Below are positions 23,772 through 32,098 of a stretch of 64,000 nt of DNA, piece by piece; within the stretch, counting starts at the first letter, position 1; every line of letters starts with the position of its first letter. Under the pieces are notes generated by a model. That model had not been told where the DNA came from. It saw only the letters and a program-made list of their open reading frames with translations, and ran no database searches. The stretch comes from RGIG3077 sp045541475. GTDB taxonomy: Bacteria > Bacillota > Clostridia > Oscillospirales > Ruminococcaceae. Made by a program: the position numbers and the translations under genes. The stretch covers positions 62,001 through 126,000 of the forward strand of contig JAZQJI010000025.1 of assembly GCA_045541475.1 (NCBI GenBank). Direction: 5' to 3'.

Positions 23772-25259
23772 TTATTGGTTTGTATCATCATTAAAAAATG
23801 CGGCGTTAGTTTCATAATCCGACTTTTCAACAGATTTCTTTTTTGCAGTTCTTTGTTGTGCATTTCCGTTGGCAGCCTTTTTGAGCGAAGAACTGCGTTT
23901 TCCGGAATGTTTTGCCTTTTCTGCTTCCCACGCTTCATCATACTTTTTCTGTATTAAATGCTGGCAAACTCTGATAGCGATAAAAATCAACAAAGTAAGT
24001 GCAAAGAAAATACCCGAAACTTTTGCAGCAGTCTTAAACTGCTTACTCTTCAGATAAAGGCTTACCACCTTTACGCTGTATCCAAGTTCAGAACGGTTAA
24101 CTGTATCACCTGCTACAAGCTCTGTTTCAAACAAACATTCGCCCTCATAATATAGCTGCAGCTTTCCAAGCGGTGTGCCTTTTTGAACAGGTGCAATTAA
24201 ATATTCATTATAATAAGTAATTTTCCTTTCAAGATTTGACTTGGGATACTCAGCGCACCATAAACCGATATAGTCTTCTGCTGTTTTTGCAATAACATAG
24301 CCATCACCTTCGGCAAAGTCAACAGCTGCTTCAGCAATTTCATCATCACGCGAAAGAATAATCTCATAAGAAACAAAGTTCATTGCCCAATCAAGCAATG
24401 CTCTTGATGATTTGTAATGCTCACAATACCAACCGTTTTCGTCAGTATCAAGAGGGGCATTAAGAACAACTGTAATGTAGGTGTTTCCACCGCTTGAAGA
24501 TTGCGAAACCATACTGCACCCGCCATATTCGGTACAAGAAACAACACCATTCATCAAGAATTGATAATAATAATCAGATGTATTCTTCATCATGGCATTC
24601 TTATTCCAGATAGTCCAAGATGTGCCATGTGTTGAGGCAAGAGATTCTTCAACAGAAATTGTTCTATCGTAAGCAGAAGCAATTTCTTTAAAAGCAGAGA
24701 ATGATATAGCGTAACGGTAAATCATTGCCATATCCTTAGCAGTTGTGTATTGATTATCATCATCTGCACCAAACGGATCGACAAAGTTGGTACTTGTGGC
24801 ACCTGCAAGTTTTGCAGTTTCGTTCATCAATTCAACAAATGCACCCGAAACATCGCCTTCACATATATAATCGGCAAGCAACATAGCTTCCTGGCAAGAA
24901 TTATACAAAAGCATTGCATAAAGGCAATCACGCACAGTTGTTTTTTCTCCATTACGAAAATCAGCCGAAGGAAGACCTGCTGTATCGCTGTAATTTTTGC
25001 AAGTTATTTTTGTATTCAGATCCGGTATCTTTTCGATTGTTATTATAGCTGTAACAATCATTGCAAGATATCCGGGTGAAATCCTTGCAGTTTCGTTTTC
25101 AGAAGCAACGCACATTGAAGCATCGGTATTGTATATATAGTATGCCTGAGCTGTAATTTCGTTACTTGTTGAAGGTACAAATTCAATGGCAGCCGCATTC
25201 GGTGCAAAACATCCAATTGCAACAACAAGCGTTACCAAAAAGGCAAATAGTCTTTTCAT
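23772..25259 (-). CDS. D-alanyl-D-alanine carboxypeptidase homologue (S11) lacking all catalytic motifs
   Basis: This 495-residue exported protein has a signal peptide (1-24, ending NAAA), an S11 penicillin-binding domain (about 30-330), the usual C-terminal beta domain, and a membrane helix at about 410-433 with a basic cytoplasmic tail. The fold is clear (LMNETAKLAGATSTNFVDPF, TTAKDMAMIYRYA), but the active site is not. At the SxxK position the sequence is GYLAMIVTA: Tyr64 and Met67 replace Ser and Lys. SxN is Ser-Cys-Gln (121-123). The KTG strand reads Ser-Cys-Thr (241-243). It should not bind penicillin covalently or cut peptides. It follows glmU by 20 nt, both serving the envelope. Confidence 0.88.
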   Translation of the reverse strand: MKRLFAFLVTLVVAIGCFAPNAAAIEFVPSTSNEITAQAYYIYNTDASMCVASENETARISPGYLAMIVTAIITIEKIPDLNTKITCKNYSDTAGLPSADFRNGEKTTVRDCLYAMLLYNSCQEAMLLADYICEGDVSGAFVELMNETAKLAGATSTNFVDPFGADDDNQYTTAKDMAMIYRYAISFSAFKEIASAYDRTISVEESLASTHGTSWTIWNKNAMMKNTSDYYYQFLMNGVVSCTEYGGCSMVSQSSSGGNTYITVVLNAPLDTDENGWYCEHYKSSRALLDWAMNFVSYEIILSRDDEIAEAAVDFAEGDGYVIAKTAEDYIGLWCAEYPKSNLERKITYYNEYLIAPVQKGTPLGKLQLYYEGECLFETELVAGDTVNRSELGYSVKVVSLYLKSKQFKTAAKVSGIFFALTLLIFIAIRVCQHLIQKKYDEAWEAEKAKHSGKRSSSLKKAANGNAQQRTAKKKSVEKSDYETNAAFFNDDTNQ

Positions 25260-25279
25260 TGCCGTTTTCCTTTCAGTGT

Positions 25280-26662
25280 TTATTCATCCCTTGTAGCTTT
25301 TTTACCAAGCTTTTTCAGAGAATATCCGTCTTTAAGTTTAAATTCGCCCCTATCAAGAGCCAAAGCGTAATCAGGAACATCTTTAACAACAGTCGTTCCT
25401 GCCGCAGTATATGCACCCTTACCAAGTTTTACGGGAGCAATAAGATTTGTATTACATCCGATAAAGCAATTGTCGCCTATTGTTGTGCGGTTTTTATTCA
25501 TACCGTCATAATTTACTGTTACACAGCCGCAGCCAAAGTTAACTCTTGCACCTACATCACTATCACCCACGTAAGTAAGGTGCGCAACGGCAGTGTTTTC
25601 GCCAATAACACTGTTTTTAATCTCAACAAAATCACCGATTTTCACGCCGCTCTTGATATGGCTGTTAGGTCTGATGTGAACAAACGGGCCGATTTTAACG
25701 TTATCATCAATAACAGCATCATAACCTTGAACATAATTCAGCTTTGTATTATTCCCTACCTTAACATTTTCAAGCAAGCAATTAGGTCCAATAACACAAT
25801 TTTCACCGATTACAGTACCATTTGCAAGAACTGAACCCTGCAAAATGTGCGTACCAACACCAATTTCGACATTTCTTTCAATAACAATACCATCTGTGCA
25901 GGTGAACTCAACACCGTTTTCAAGATGTTTATCAATTACATTTTTTCTTGCAATATCGTTGAGCATTAAAAGGCCCTTGCGATCATTTGCGCCAAGCACA
26001 ACATCACTGTTTTCAGCTGTATAGCAACCTGCATTACAGCCCATTGATATTAGAATTGAAACTGTATCTGTAAGATAGTATTCATTAGAAGCATTATTGT
26101 TTGTAAGCTTGTCAAGCGCATCAATGAGCTTATCGGTTTTAAACCAATAGCAGCCGGAATTTACTTCGTTGATTTTAAGTTGTTCCTGCGATGCGTCTTT
26201 CTGTTCAACAATGCCGTCAATACCTTTTTCGTTTCTGATAATTCTACCATATCCGAAAGGGTTATCAACACGTGCAGAAATAACCGTAACAGCGTTATCG
26301 GATTCTATATGTTCTTCCAACGCGTTTTTAATGGTATCGGCATCAATAAACGGCGCATCACCACAAAGAACAAGAGTGTTTTTACTGTTTGTTTTTTTAA
26401 GAAAAGGCACGCCTTGCATAACAGCATGACCTGTTCCGAGTCTTTCGGCTTGCAATGCTGTTTTGTAGCGATCACCTATGTATTCATCAATAATTTCTGA
26501 TTTATATCCTTTAATTATACAGATATCATCAACACCTGCATTTTCACAGGCGCTTATAACCCATTCAAGCATGGGTTCGCCCAAAACTTTGAACATTGGC
26601 TTTGGTATTTCGGCTTTCATTCTTTTACCTTGTCCGCCTGCCAGAATTATAGCACTGTTCAT
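25280..26662 (-). CDS. glmU: Bifunctional GlcNAc-1-phosphate uridyltransferase / glucosamine-1-phosphate acetyltransferase
   Basis: GlmU makes UDP-GlcNAc from glucosamine-1-phosphate for peptidoglycan and teichoic acids. It has 460 residues from the ATG at 26662 (GGTGG upstream; an earlier in-frame ATG at 26689 lacks a site). The N-terminal pyrophosphorylase domain has ILAGGQGKRMKAEIPKPM and LCGDAPFI. The C-terminal left-handed beta helix has hexapeptide repeats and GARVNFGCGCVTVNYDG with HLTYVGDSDVG, the acetyl-CoA and active-site region. Both halves look functional. Confidence 0.96.
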   Translation of the reverse strand: MNSAIILAGGQGKRMKAEIPKPMFKVLGEPMLEWVISACENAGVDDICIIKGYKSEIIDEYIGDRYKTALQAERLGTGHAVMQGVPFLKKTNSKNTLVLCGDAPFIDADTIKNALEEHIESDNAVTVISARVDNPFGYGRIIRNEKGIDGIVEQKDASQEQLKINEVNSGCYWFKTDKLIDALDKLTNNNASNEYYLTDTVSILISMGCNAGCYTAENSDVVLGANDRKGLLMLNDIARKNVIDKHLENGVEFTCTDGIVIERNVEIGVGTHILQGSVLANGTVIGENCVIGPNCLLENVKVGNNTKLNYVQGYDAVIDDNVKIGPFVHIRPNSHIKSGVKIGDFVEIKNSVIGENTAVAHLTYVGDSDVGARVNFGCGCVTVNYDGMNKNRTTIGDNCFIGCNTNLIAPVKLGKGAYTAAGTTVVKDVPDYALALDRGEFKLKDGYSLKKLGKKATRDE

Positions 26663-26931
26663 TATATTATTACCACCTTTGCAATGCATTATAATAAATA
26701 ATATTACATAATTATCCTATGATAACATTATGACAATTTTTTATTCAATTTTCAAGTGTTTTATCTAATTTTGTGAATTTGACGGAAAGTGGAATATATA
26801 AAAGGTAAAATCTTGTTAGAATTTTTCAAAAAAAATACTTTTCTTTTTTTTAATTTTATGTTATAATGTTGACAACTCCGTAATGTTAAAGAATTTTACG
26901 GAATTGAAAAATTTTGGAGGTATGTTAAACT
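26663..26931. other. Divergent spacer between glmU and ppdK
   Basis: This AT-rich, 269-nt region has a TATAAT-like box (about 26873) and, in the ppdK leader, a 7-bp dyad TCCGTAA/TTACGGA (about 26877-26902). It ends with GGAGG about 11 nt from the ppdK ATG. No ORF is visible. Confidence 0.5.
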
Positions 26932-29553
26932 ATGAGCAAAAAGTACGTTTATCAGTTCAACGAAGGCAACGCTTCCATGCGTGAAATTCTTGGCGGTAAG
27001 GGCGCTAACCTTGCTGAAATGACAGCATTGGGTCTTCCCGTTCCCCAGGGTTTCACAATTTCAACAGAAGCTTGCACTCAGTACTATGAGGACGGCCGTC
27101 AGATCAATGATGAGATCATGGCTGAAATCATGAAGAACATCGAAATCATGGAAGAAAGAGTCGGCAAGAAGTTCGGCGATCAGGAGAATCCTCTTCTCGT
27201 ATCGGTTCGTTCCGGTGCTCGCGCTTCAATGCCCGGCATGATGGATACAATCCTCAACCTCGGTCTTAACGAAGATGTTGTAGAATTTATGTCCAAGAAG
27301 TCCGGCAATCCTCGTTGGGCTTGGGACTGCTACCGCAGATTCATCCAGATGTACTCCGACGTTGTTATGGAAGTTGGTAAGAAATATTTTGAAGAACTCA
27401 TCGACAAGATGAAGGAAGAAAAGGGTGTTACTCAGGACGTTGAGCTTACAGCAGACGATCTCAAGACACTTGCCGGTCAGTTCAAGGCTGAATACAAGGC
27501 TAAGATTGGTAGCGATTTCCCCACAGATCCTAAGGAACAGCTCATGGGTGCAGTTAAGGCTGTATTCCGTTCATGGGACAACCCCAGAGCTAACGTTTAC
27601 CGTCGTGACAACGATATCCCTTATTCTTGGGGTACTGCTGTTAACGTACAGATGATGGCATTTGGTAACATGGGCGATGATTGCGGTACCGGTGTTGCAT
27701 TTACACGTGACCCTGCTACAGGCGAAAAGAAGCTCATGGGTGAATTCCTTACAAACGCACAGGGCGAAGACGTTGTTGCCGGCGTTAGAACTCCTATGCC
27801 CATCGCTCAGATGGAAGAAAAGTTCCCTGCTGCATTCGCTCAGTTCAAGGAAGTTTGCCAGATTCTCGAAAACCACTACAGAGATATGCAGGATATGGAG
27901 TTTACAGTTGAAAACGAAAAGCTCTATATGCTTCAGACAAGAAACGGCAAGAGAACTGCTCAGGCTGCTCTCAAGATCGCTTGCGACCTTGTTGATGAAG
28001 GCATGAGAACAGAGCAGGAAGCTGTTTCTATGATCGATCCTCGTAACCTTGATACACTTCTCCATCCCCAGTTTGATGCCAAGGCAATCAAGGCTGCTAC
28101 TCCTATGGGTAAGGGTCTTGGTGCTTCTCCCGGTGCTGCTTGCGGTAAGATTGTATTTACTGCTGACGTTGCAGTTGCTTGGAACGAAAAGGGCGAAAAG
28201 GTTGTTCTTGTTCGTCTTGAAACATCTCCTGAAGATATCACCGGTATGAAGGCTGCTCAGGGTATCCTTACAGTTCGTGGCGGTATGACATCTCACGCTG
28301 CTGTTGTTGCTCGTGGTATGGGTACATGCTGCGTTTCCGGCTGCGGCGATATCAAGATGGATGAAGAAAACAAGAAGTTTGAGCTTGCAGGCAAGACATT
28401 CGTTGAAGGCGATTACATCTCCATCGACGGTTCTACAGGTAACATCTACGACGGCATCATCCCCACAGTTGATGCTCAGATCGCAGGCGAATTTGGCAGA
28501 ATCATGGCTTGGGCTGACAAGTACAGAGTTCTTAAGGTAAGAACAAACGCAGATACACCCGCTGATGCTAAGAAGGCTCGCGAACTCGGTGCTGAAGGTA
28601 TCGGTCTTTGCCGTACAGAGCACATGTTCTTCGAAGCTGACAGAATTGCTGCATTCCGCGAAATGATCTGCTCTGATACAGTTGAAGAAAGAGAAGCTGC
28701 TCTTGCTAAGATTGAACCCATGCAGCAGGCTGACTTTGAAGCTCTTTATGAAGCTCTTGAAGGTTGCCCTGTTACAATCAGATTCCTTGATCCTCCCCTT
28801 CACGAATTCGTTCCCACAGAAGAAGCTGACATCAAGCTCCTTGCCGAAACACAGGGCAAGACTGTTGAAGATATCAAGAATATCATCAACTCTCTCCACG
28901 AATTCAACCCCATGATGGGTCACAGAGGATGCCGTCTTGCTGTAACATATCCTGAAATTGCTGCAATGCAGACAAAGGCTGTTATCAAGGCTGCTATCAA
29001 CGTTCAGAAGGCTCATCCCGATTGGACAGTTAAGCCTGAAATCATGATTCCCCTTATCGGCGACGTTAAGGAACTTAAGTTCGTTAAGAAGGTTGTTGTA
29101 GACACTGCTGACGCTGTTATCGCTGAAGCTGGTTCCGACCTTGTATACGAAGTTGGTACAATGATCGAAATCCCCAGAGCTGCTCTTACAGCTGACGAGA
29201 TCGCTGCTAACGCTGACTTCTTCTGCTTCGGTACAAACGACCTTACACAGATGACATACGGCTTCTCTAGAGATGACGCTGGCAAGTTCCTCGAAGCTTA
29301 CTATGATGCTAAGATTTTCGAGAACGATCCCTTCGCTAAGCTTGACCAGACAGGTGTTGGTAAGCTTATGGAAACAGCTATCAAGCTTGGTAAGCCCGTT
29401 AACGATAAGCTCCACTGCGGTATCTGCGGCGAGCACGGCGGCGACCCGACATCTGTTGAGTTCTGCCACAATATCGGTCTTGACTATGTATCTTGCTCAC
29501 CTTTCCGTGTTCCGATCGCACGTTTGGCTGCTGCTCAGGCTGCTCTTAGATAA
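26932..29553 (+). CDS. ppdK: Pyruvate, phosphate dikinase
   Basis: PPDK interconverts pyruvate, ATP and phosphate with PEP, AMP and pyrophosphate. In anaerobic clostridia it works in glycolysis or gluconeogenesis. The 873 residues match the family. The N-terminal ATP-grasp domain has GGKGANLAEM, SVRSGARASMPGMMDTILN. The swivelling domain has the phospho-His in GGMTSHAAVVARG (about residue 454). The PEP/pyruvate barrel has LCRTEHMFF and the catalytic Cys in HCGICGEHGGDP (about 830). The gene is unusual in codon use, with AAG for Lys and GCT for Ala strongly preferred, whereas neighbours favour AAA. That is a mark of very high expression. A GGAGG ribosome site precedes it. Confidence 0.98.
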   Translation: MSKKYVYQFNEGNASMREILGGKGANLAEMTALGLPVPQGFTISTEACTQYYEDGRQINDEIMAEIMKNIEIMEERVGKKFGDQENPLLVSVRSGARASMPGMMDTILNLGLNEDVVEFMSKKSGNPRWAWDCYRRFIQMYSDVVMEVGKKYFEELIDKMKEEKGVTQDVELTADDLKTLAGQFKAEYKAKIGSDFPTDPKEQLMGAVKAVFRSWDNPRANVYRRDNDIPYSWGTAVNVQMMAFGNMGDDCGTGVAFTRDPATGEKKLMGEFLTNAQGEDVVAGVRTPMPIAQMEEKFPAAFAQFKEVCQILENHYRDMQDMEFTVENEKLYMLQTRNGKRTAQAALKIACDLVDEGMRTEQEAVSMIDPRNLDTLLHPQFDAKAIKAATPMGKGLGASPGAACGKIVFTADVAVAWNEKGEKVVLVRLETSPEDITGMKAAQGILTVRGGMTSHAAVVARGMGTCCVSGCGDIKMDEENKKFELAGKTFVEGDYISIDGSTGNIYDGIIPTVDAQIAGEFGRIMAWADKYRVLKVRTNADTPADAKKARELGAEGIGLCRTEHMFFEADRIAAFREMICSDTVEEREAALAKIEPMQQADFEALYEALEGCPVTIRFLDPPLHEFVPTEEADIKLLAETQGKTVEDIKNIINSLHEFNPMMGHRGCRLAVTYPEIAAMQTKAVIKAAINVQKAHPDWTVKPEIMIPLIGDVKELKFVKKVVVDTADAVIAEAGSDLVYEVGTMIEIPRAALTADEIAANADFFCFGTNDLTQMTYGFSRDDAGKFLEAYYDAKIFENDPFAKLDQTGVGKLMETAIKLGKPVNDKLHCGICGEHGGDPTSVEFCHNIGLDYVSCSPFRVPIARLAAAQAALR

Positions 29554-29735
29554 ACAAGGAGTTCTCGAAAAATCCGAGGATTTGCCGGAAATTGTGCTGT
29601 CCTGGGAATTCAGAATTGACTTTTTGAAACCGCAAAGGCTTTCCGTAAATCCGGCGGCAACTACCTCCGTGCTAAACAGTGGGAGGATTTAACCGTTGAA
29701 GTGCGGATAAGCTGATGTGAATAAGAAACAAAACG
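29554..29735 (+). pseudogene. Short gene remnant downstream of ppdK
   Basis: A frame ending in TGA at 29713-29715 reads ...FETAKAFRKSGGNYLRAKQW... for about 31 codons, with codon use like a real gene, but an in-frame TGA precedes it and there is no start. It looks like the preserved C-terminus of a lost gene; the parent family is not identified. The rest of the segment has no coding signal. The higher GC, compared with flanks, continues into the XRE gene. Confidence 0.4.
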
Positions 29736-29771
29736 ACCTCCTCATTCCGAAAGGAATGGGGAGGTTTTTTG
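29736..29771. terminator. Strong terminator hairpin between ppdK and the XRE gene
   Basis: CCTCCTCATTCC (29737-29748), a GAAA tetraloop and GGAATGGGGAGG (29753-29764) pair with one mismatch, followed by TTTTTT. It can end transcription from the left and, with upstream A-run, perhaps from the right. Confidence 0.8.
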
Positions 29772-29794
29772 TGTACAAAAAAGCATTTGATTCA

Positions 29795-30385
29795 TCACAC
29801 CTGCATCAGTTCGAAAATGATCACACCGACACCTACAAGCAATATAACAATTGCCTGTACGATGACGATAATCTCCAATCCTTTCATGGATTTGCGTTTT
29901 TGGGCTTCCTTTTCCTTTTCGATGTCATCGAGTGTACTGCCATTTACAAAGGCAAGCACCTCCCGATAGGTCTGTACATCATTCTCGCTCTTGATCTGTT
30001 CGAATCTGTGCCACGCAAGAAATACACCCACAGCCAGTGCACCCCAGACAACGCCACCGATGGCACCGCCATATTCCAACAGCGGCACGCCTGTCACAAT
30101 CAGCAGCAGGATTCCCAGCCCACAGATCAGTTGGAGCTTCTTGAATGTTCTTACGTCTTTGCTTTTTACCTGTTCTTTCATAACCGCAACATCTCCTTTG
30201 ATCAATTCGTCAAGAGAAACACCAAACAGATCGCTCAGAATCAGCAAGCTATGCACATCGGGATAGCTTTTCTCAGTCTCCCAGTTGGAAACAGTCTGGC
30301 GGCTAACATAGGCTTTCTCCGCCAGTGCCTCCTGTGACCAGCCAAGCTCCGTTCTGTGCTGCTTGATCGTTTTTCCAATTTCCAA
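29795..30385 (-). CDS. XRE-family transcriptional regulator with C-terminal membrane helices
   Basis: An N-terminal Cro/CI-type HTH (about 5-60: IKQHRTELGWSQEALAEKAY, VSRQTVSNWETEKSYPDV) is joined to a hydrophobic C-terminus with two or three membrane helices (about 88-130 and 170-192). It is a membrane-tethered DNA-binding protein of a type common in Firmicutes. Start choice: the ATG at 30394 directly abuts AAAGGAG, so the TTG at 30385, nine nt after it and giving the usual LEIGKTIK N-terminus, is preferred. A perfect 14-bp dyad lies upstream and may be its operator. Local GC is higher than the average, suggesting acquisition. Confidence 0.85.
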   Translation of the reverse strand: MEIGKTIKQHRTELGWSQEALAEKAYVSRQTVSNWETEKSYPDVHSLLILSDLFGVSLDELIKGDVAVMKEQVKSKDVRTFKKLQLICGLGILLLIVTGVPLLEYGGAIGGVVWGALAVGVFLAWHRFEQIKSENDVQTYREVLAFVNGSTLDDIEKEKEAQKRKSMKGLEIIVIVQAIVILLVGVGVIIFELMQV

Positions 30386-30480
30386 ATCATCCATCTCCTT
30401 TCCATTTGGGGTTCACCTGTGTATGTATCATAGCATATCTGCAGCCGTTTTTCTACCAAAAGGACTTGACTTTCTGAAAA

Positions 30481-30510
30481 ACGTCCTGTCAAAATGTTTT
30501 GACAGGACGT
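30481..30510. repeat. Perfect 14-bp inverted repeat upstream of the XRE gene
   Basis: ACGTCCTGTCAAAA and TTTTGACAGGACGT flank a TG dinucleotide. It lies about 95 nt upstream of the XRE start and overlaps a TTGACA sequence on the minus strand. It is a candidate operator for the regulator; a two-nt loop makes it unlike a normal terminator. Confidence 0.65.
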
Positions 30511-30580
30511 ATATGCGTCATTTTGTCACTTTGTGTACTTCCATTGTAGTATAAATTAGGACATAAAGCAATTTTCCCGA

Positions 30581-30606
30581 CTCTTATGAGTTGGGGAGGT
30601 TTTGTA
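30581..30606 (+). terminator. Small hairpin with T-tail
   Basis: CCCGACTC-TTAT-GAGTTGGG is followed by GAGGTTTTGT. Its 3' part, TGGGGAGGTTTT (30592-30603), exactly repeats 29757-29768 on the other side of the XRE gene. Confidence 0.45.
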
Positions 30607-30657
30607 TGTAAAAAATCCGTCCCCGAATTTCATCGTGTACGGCTTATCAACCTGTAA

Positions 30658-31077
30658 TTATTTTGCGTATTTTGAATATGAAGCGTATAGTTCATCAGCA
30701 AATTGTTTTAGATATGTCTGATTAAAAACACTGCTAAAATTAACTTTGTATTCTATTAAATCATCGCACACATCGCACAAATATCCTTTAACAATTATCT
30801 GACCTTTATTATCTGACGAAAACGATATGTACTTATGAAATCCATAAGGTTCTTCAATCTTTGCTGTACCCTCCAAATTATTATAAAGCGATTTCAAGTG
30901 TATTGAGAACGCTGCAAATTGCTTAATGTCAATATCCATTTCAGAAAAAGAAGAAAATTTATCATTTACAACAGACACTGCCAAAATTGTATTTGGCGAA
31001 TACTGAATATCAGATTCAAAGATTCGCAGGCTTAACATTAGTTTAAATTCACCTGCATGTAATGTGTGATTTAACAT
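30658..31077 (-). CDS. Small cytoplasmic protein resembling WapI-type immunity proteins
   Basis: This 139-residue protein has no signal or membrane helix. A good ribosome site (GGGGGAT) precedes the ATG. The segments MDIDIKQFAAFSIHLKSLY, EGTAKIEEPYGFHKYISF and a C-terminal FNQTYLKQFADELYASYSKY recall small immunity proteins of the WapI group that neutralise polymorphic toxins. The match is by eye only. No toxin gene is adjacent, so it could be an orphan antitoxin or have another role. It is next to the XRE gene in an accessory patch. Confidence 0.5.
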   Translation of the reverse strand: MLNHTLHAGEFKLMLSLRIFESDIQYSPNTILAVSVVNDKFSSFSEMDIDIKQFAAFSIHLKSLYNNLEGTAKIEEPYGFHKYISFSSDNKGQIIVKGYLCDVCDDLIEYKVNFSSVFNQTYLKQFADELYASYSKYAK

Positions 31078-31185
31078 TTACACATCCCCCATAAATTACG
31101 ATGTATTATCCTCCATTATATCACACATTTTGCAAATATACAACGCAATTATAAAGCTATAGGGAGACTTTTTAGAAAACTGCAA

Positions 31186-31222
31186 ACAAAAAATGCCTGA
31201 TCATACGACCAGGCATTTTTTA
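31186..31222. terminator. Terminator of purC (bidirectional form)
   Basis: AAAAAATGCCTG (31188-31199) and CAGGCATTTTTT (31210-31221) form a 12-bp stem with T-runs at both outer ends, 20 nt after the purC stop. Confidence 0.85.
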
Positions 31223-31242
31223 GTATCTATAATACAATTAAA

Positions 31243-31926
31243 TTATCTGTTGAGGATAAGCTTTGTAAGCTCAACTGGATCAACAATAGTATCGCCCTTG
31301 TAAACACGCATATTGCCGGAAGCAATTTCGTCGATGAGGATAACCTCGTCATTGTTATAACCAAATTCAAACTTGATATCCCACAAATCAAGACCGATTG
31401 TTTTGAGATCGTCAGCAACAATCTTTGTGATCTTCAAAGTCTGTTCCTTCATGCTTTCAAACATTTCGGGAGACATAACACCAAGAGCTGCAAGACCTTC
31501 CCCTGTTACCAAAGGATCGCCCTTTTCATCATTTTTGAATGTACATTCAACATAGCCGCCTTCAAGAACAGTACCATCCTGAATATACTCGCCGTATCTA
31601 CGAATAAAGCTGCCTGTTGCAACAAGACGGCAGATTACTTCAAGACCGTGCCCGAATACTGTTGCGGGCAGAACTTCCATTGTAGCATTATCAACATCCG
31701 CATTAACATAATGTGTCTTTATGCCTGCTTTTTTGAGAAGCTCAAAATAATATACAGATGTCTGCAAGTTTGCCTTGCCTATACCATCAATAGTCAAGCC
31801 TACTGTGTTTTCGCCGGGATCAAAAACGCCGTCTTTGCCGGTGCAGTCATCCTTAAACTTAAGCATTACATTGCCGTTTTCAAGTTTGTAAACATCCTTT
31901 GTTTTACCGGTATAAATCTTTTCCAT
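31243..31926 (-). CDS. purC: Phosphoribosylaminoimidazole-succinocarboxamide synthase
   Basis: SAICAR synthetase joins CAIR and aspartate with ATP in de novo purine synthesis. The 227 residues begin MEKIYTGKTKDVYKLENG. Conserved motifs follow: LKFKDDCTGKDGVFDPGENT, VICRLVATGSFIRRYG, and DIKFEFGYNNDEVILIDE-IASGNMR. AAAGGG precedes the ATG. It is a monocistronic unit with its own promoter and terminator, away from other pur genes. Confidence 0.96.
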   Translation of the reverse strand: MEKIYTGKTKDVYKLENGNVMLKFKDDCTGKDGVFDPGENTVGLTIDGIGKANLQTSVYYFELLKKAGIKTHYVNADVDNATMEVLPATVFGHGLEVICRLVATGSFIRRYGEYIQDGTVLEGGYVECTFKNDEKGDPLVTGEGLAALGVMSPEMFESMKEQTLKITKIVADDLKTIGLDLWDIKFEFGYNNDEVILIDEIASGNMRVYKGDTIVDPVELTKLILNR

Positions 31927-31961
31927 AGTTATTACCCTTTCATTTAAAAAACTATATTAAA

Positions 31962-31990
31962 AATTTAATACATTTTCACGCAGATGTCAA
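31962..31990 (-). promoter_or_regulatory. Promoter of purC
   Basis: Minus strand TTGACA (31990-31985), 17-nt spacer, TAAATT (31967-31962). No purine riboswitch or PurR box is evident in the short leader. Confidence 0.65.
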
Positions 31991-32040
31991 GCGTTTTACG
32001 AAACTTTTTTTGAAAAAATATCTAAAATTTTCCACATAAA

Positions 32041-32079
32041 AAATTAAGCACACATTTTTTCTGTTTGTGTGCTTAATTT
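32041..32079 (-). terminator. Terminator of galT
   Basis: AAATTAAGCACACA (32041-32054) pairs with TGTGTGCTTAATTT (32066-32079) across a T-rich loop, 20 nt after the galT stop. Confidence 0.75.
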
Positions 32080-32098
32080 ATGTATAGTTTTATGAATT

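Noticed and set aside
25166..25834. A 222-codon plus-strand frame across the dacA-glmU junction
   Set aside because: Shadow of glmU and the DacA-like gene; no ribosome site or recognisable domain.
27571..29469. A 632-codon open frame on the minus strand across ppdK
   Set aside because: It is an artefact of ppdK's strong codon bias; it lacks a ribosome site, has a composition very rich in Ser/Cys/Asn, and the plus strand is certainly ppdK.
31927..32036. Purine riboswitch before purC
   Set aside because: The leader between the promoter and the start is only about 35 nt, too short for the aptamer.
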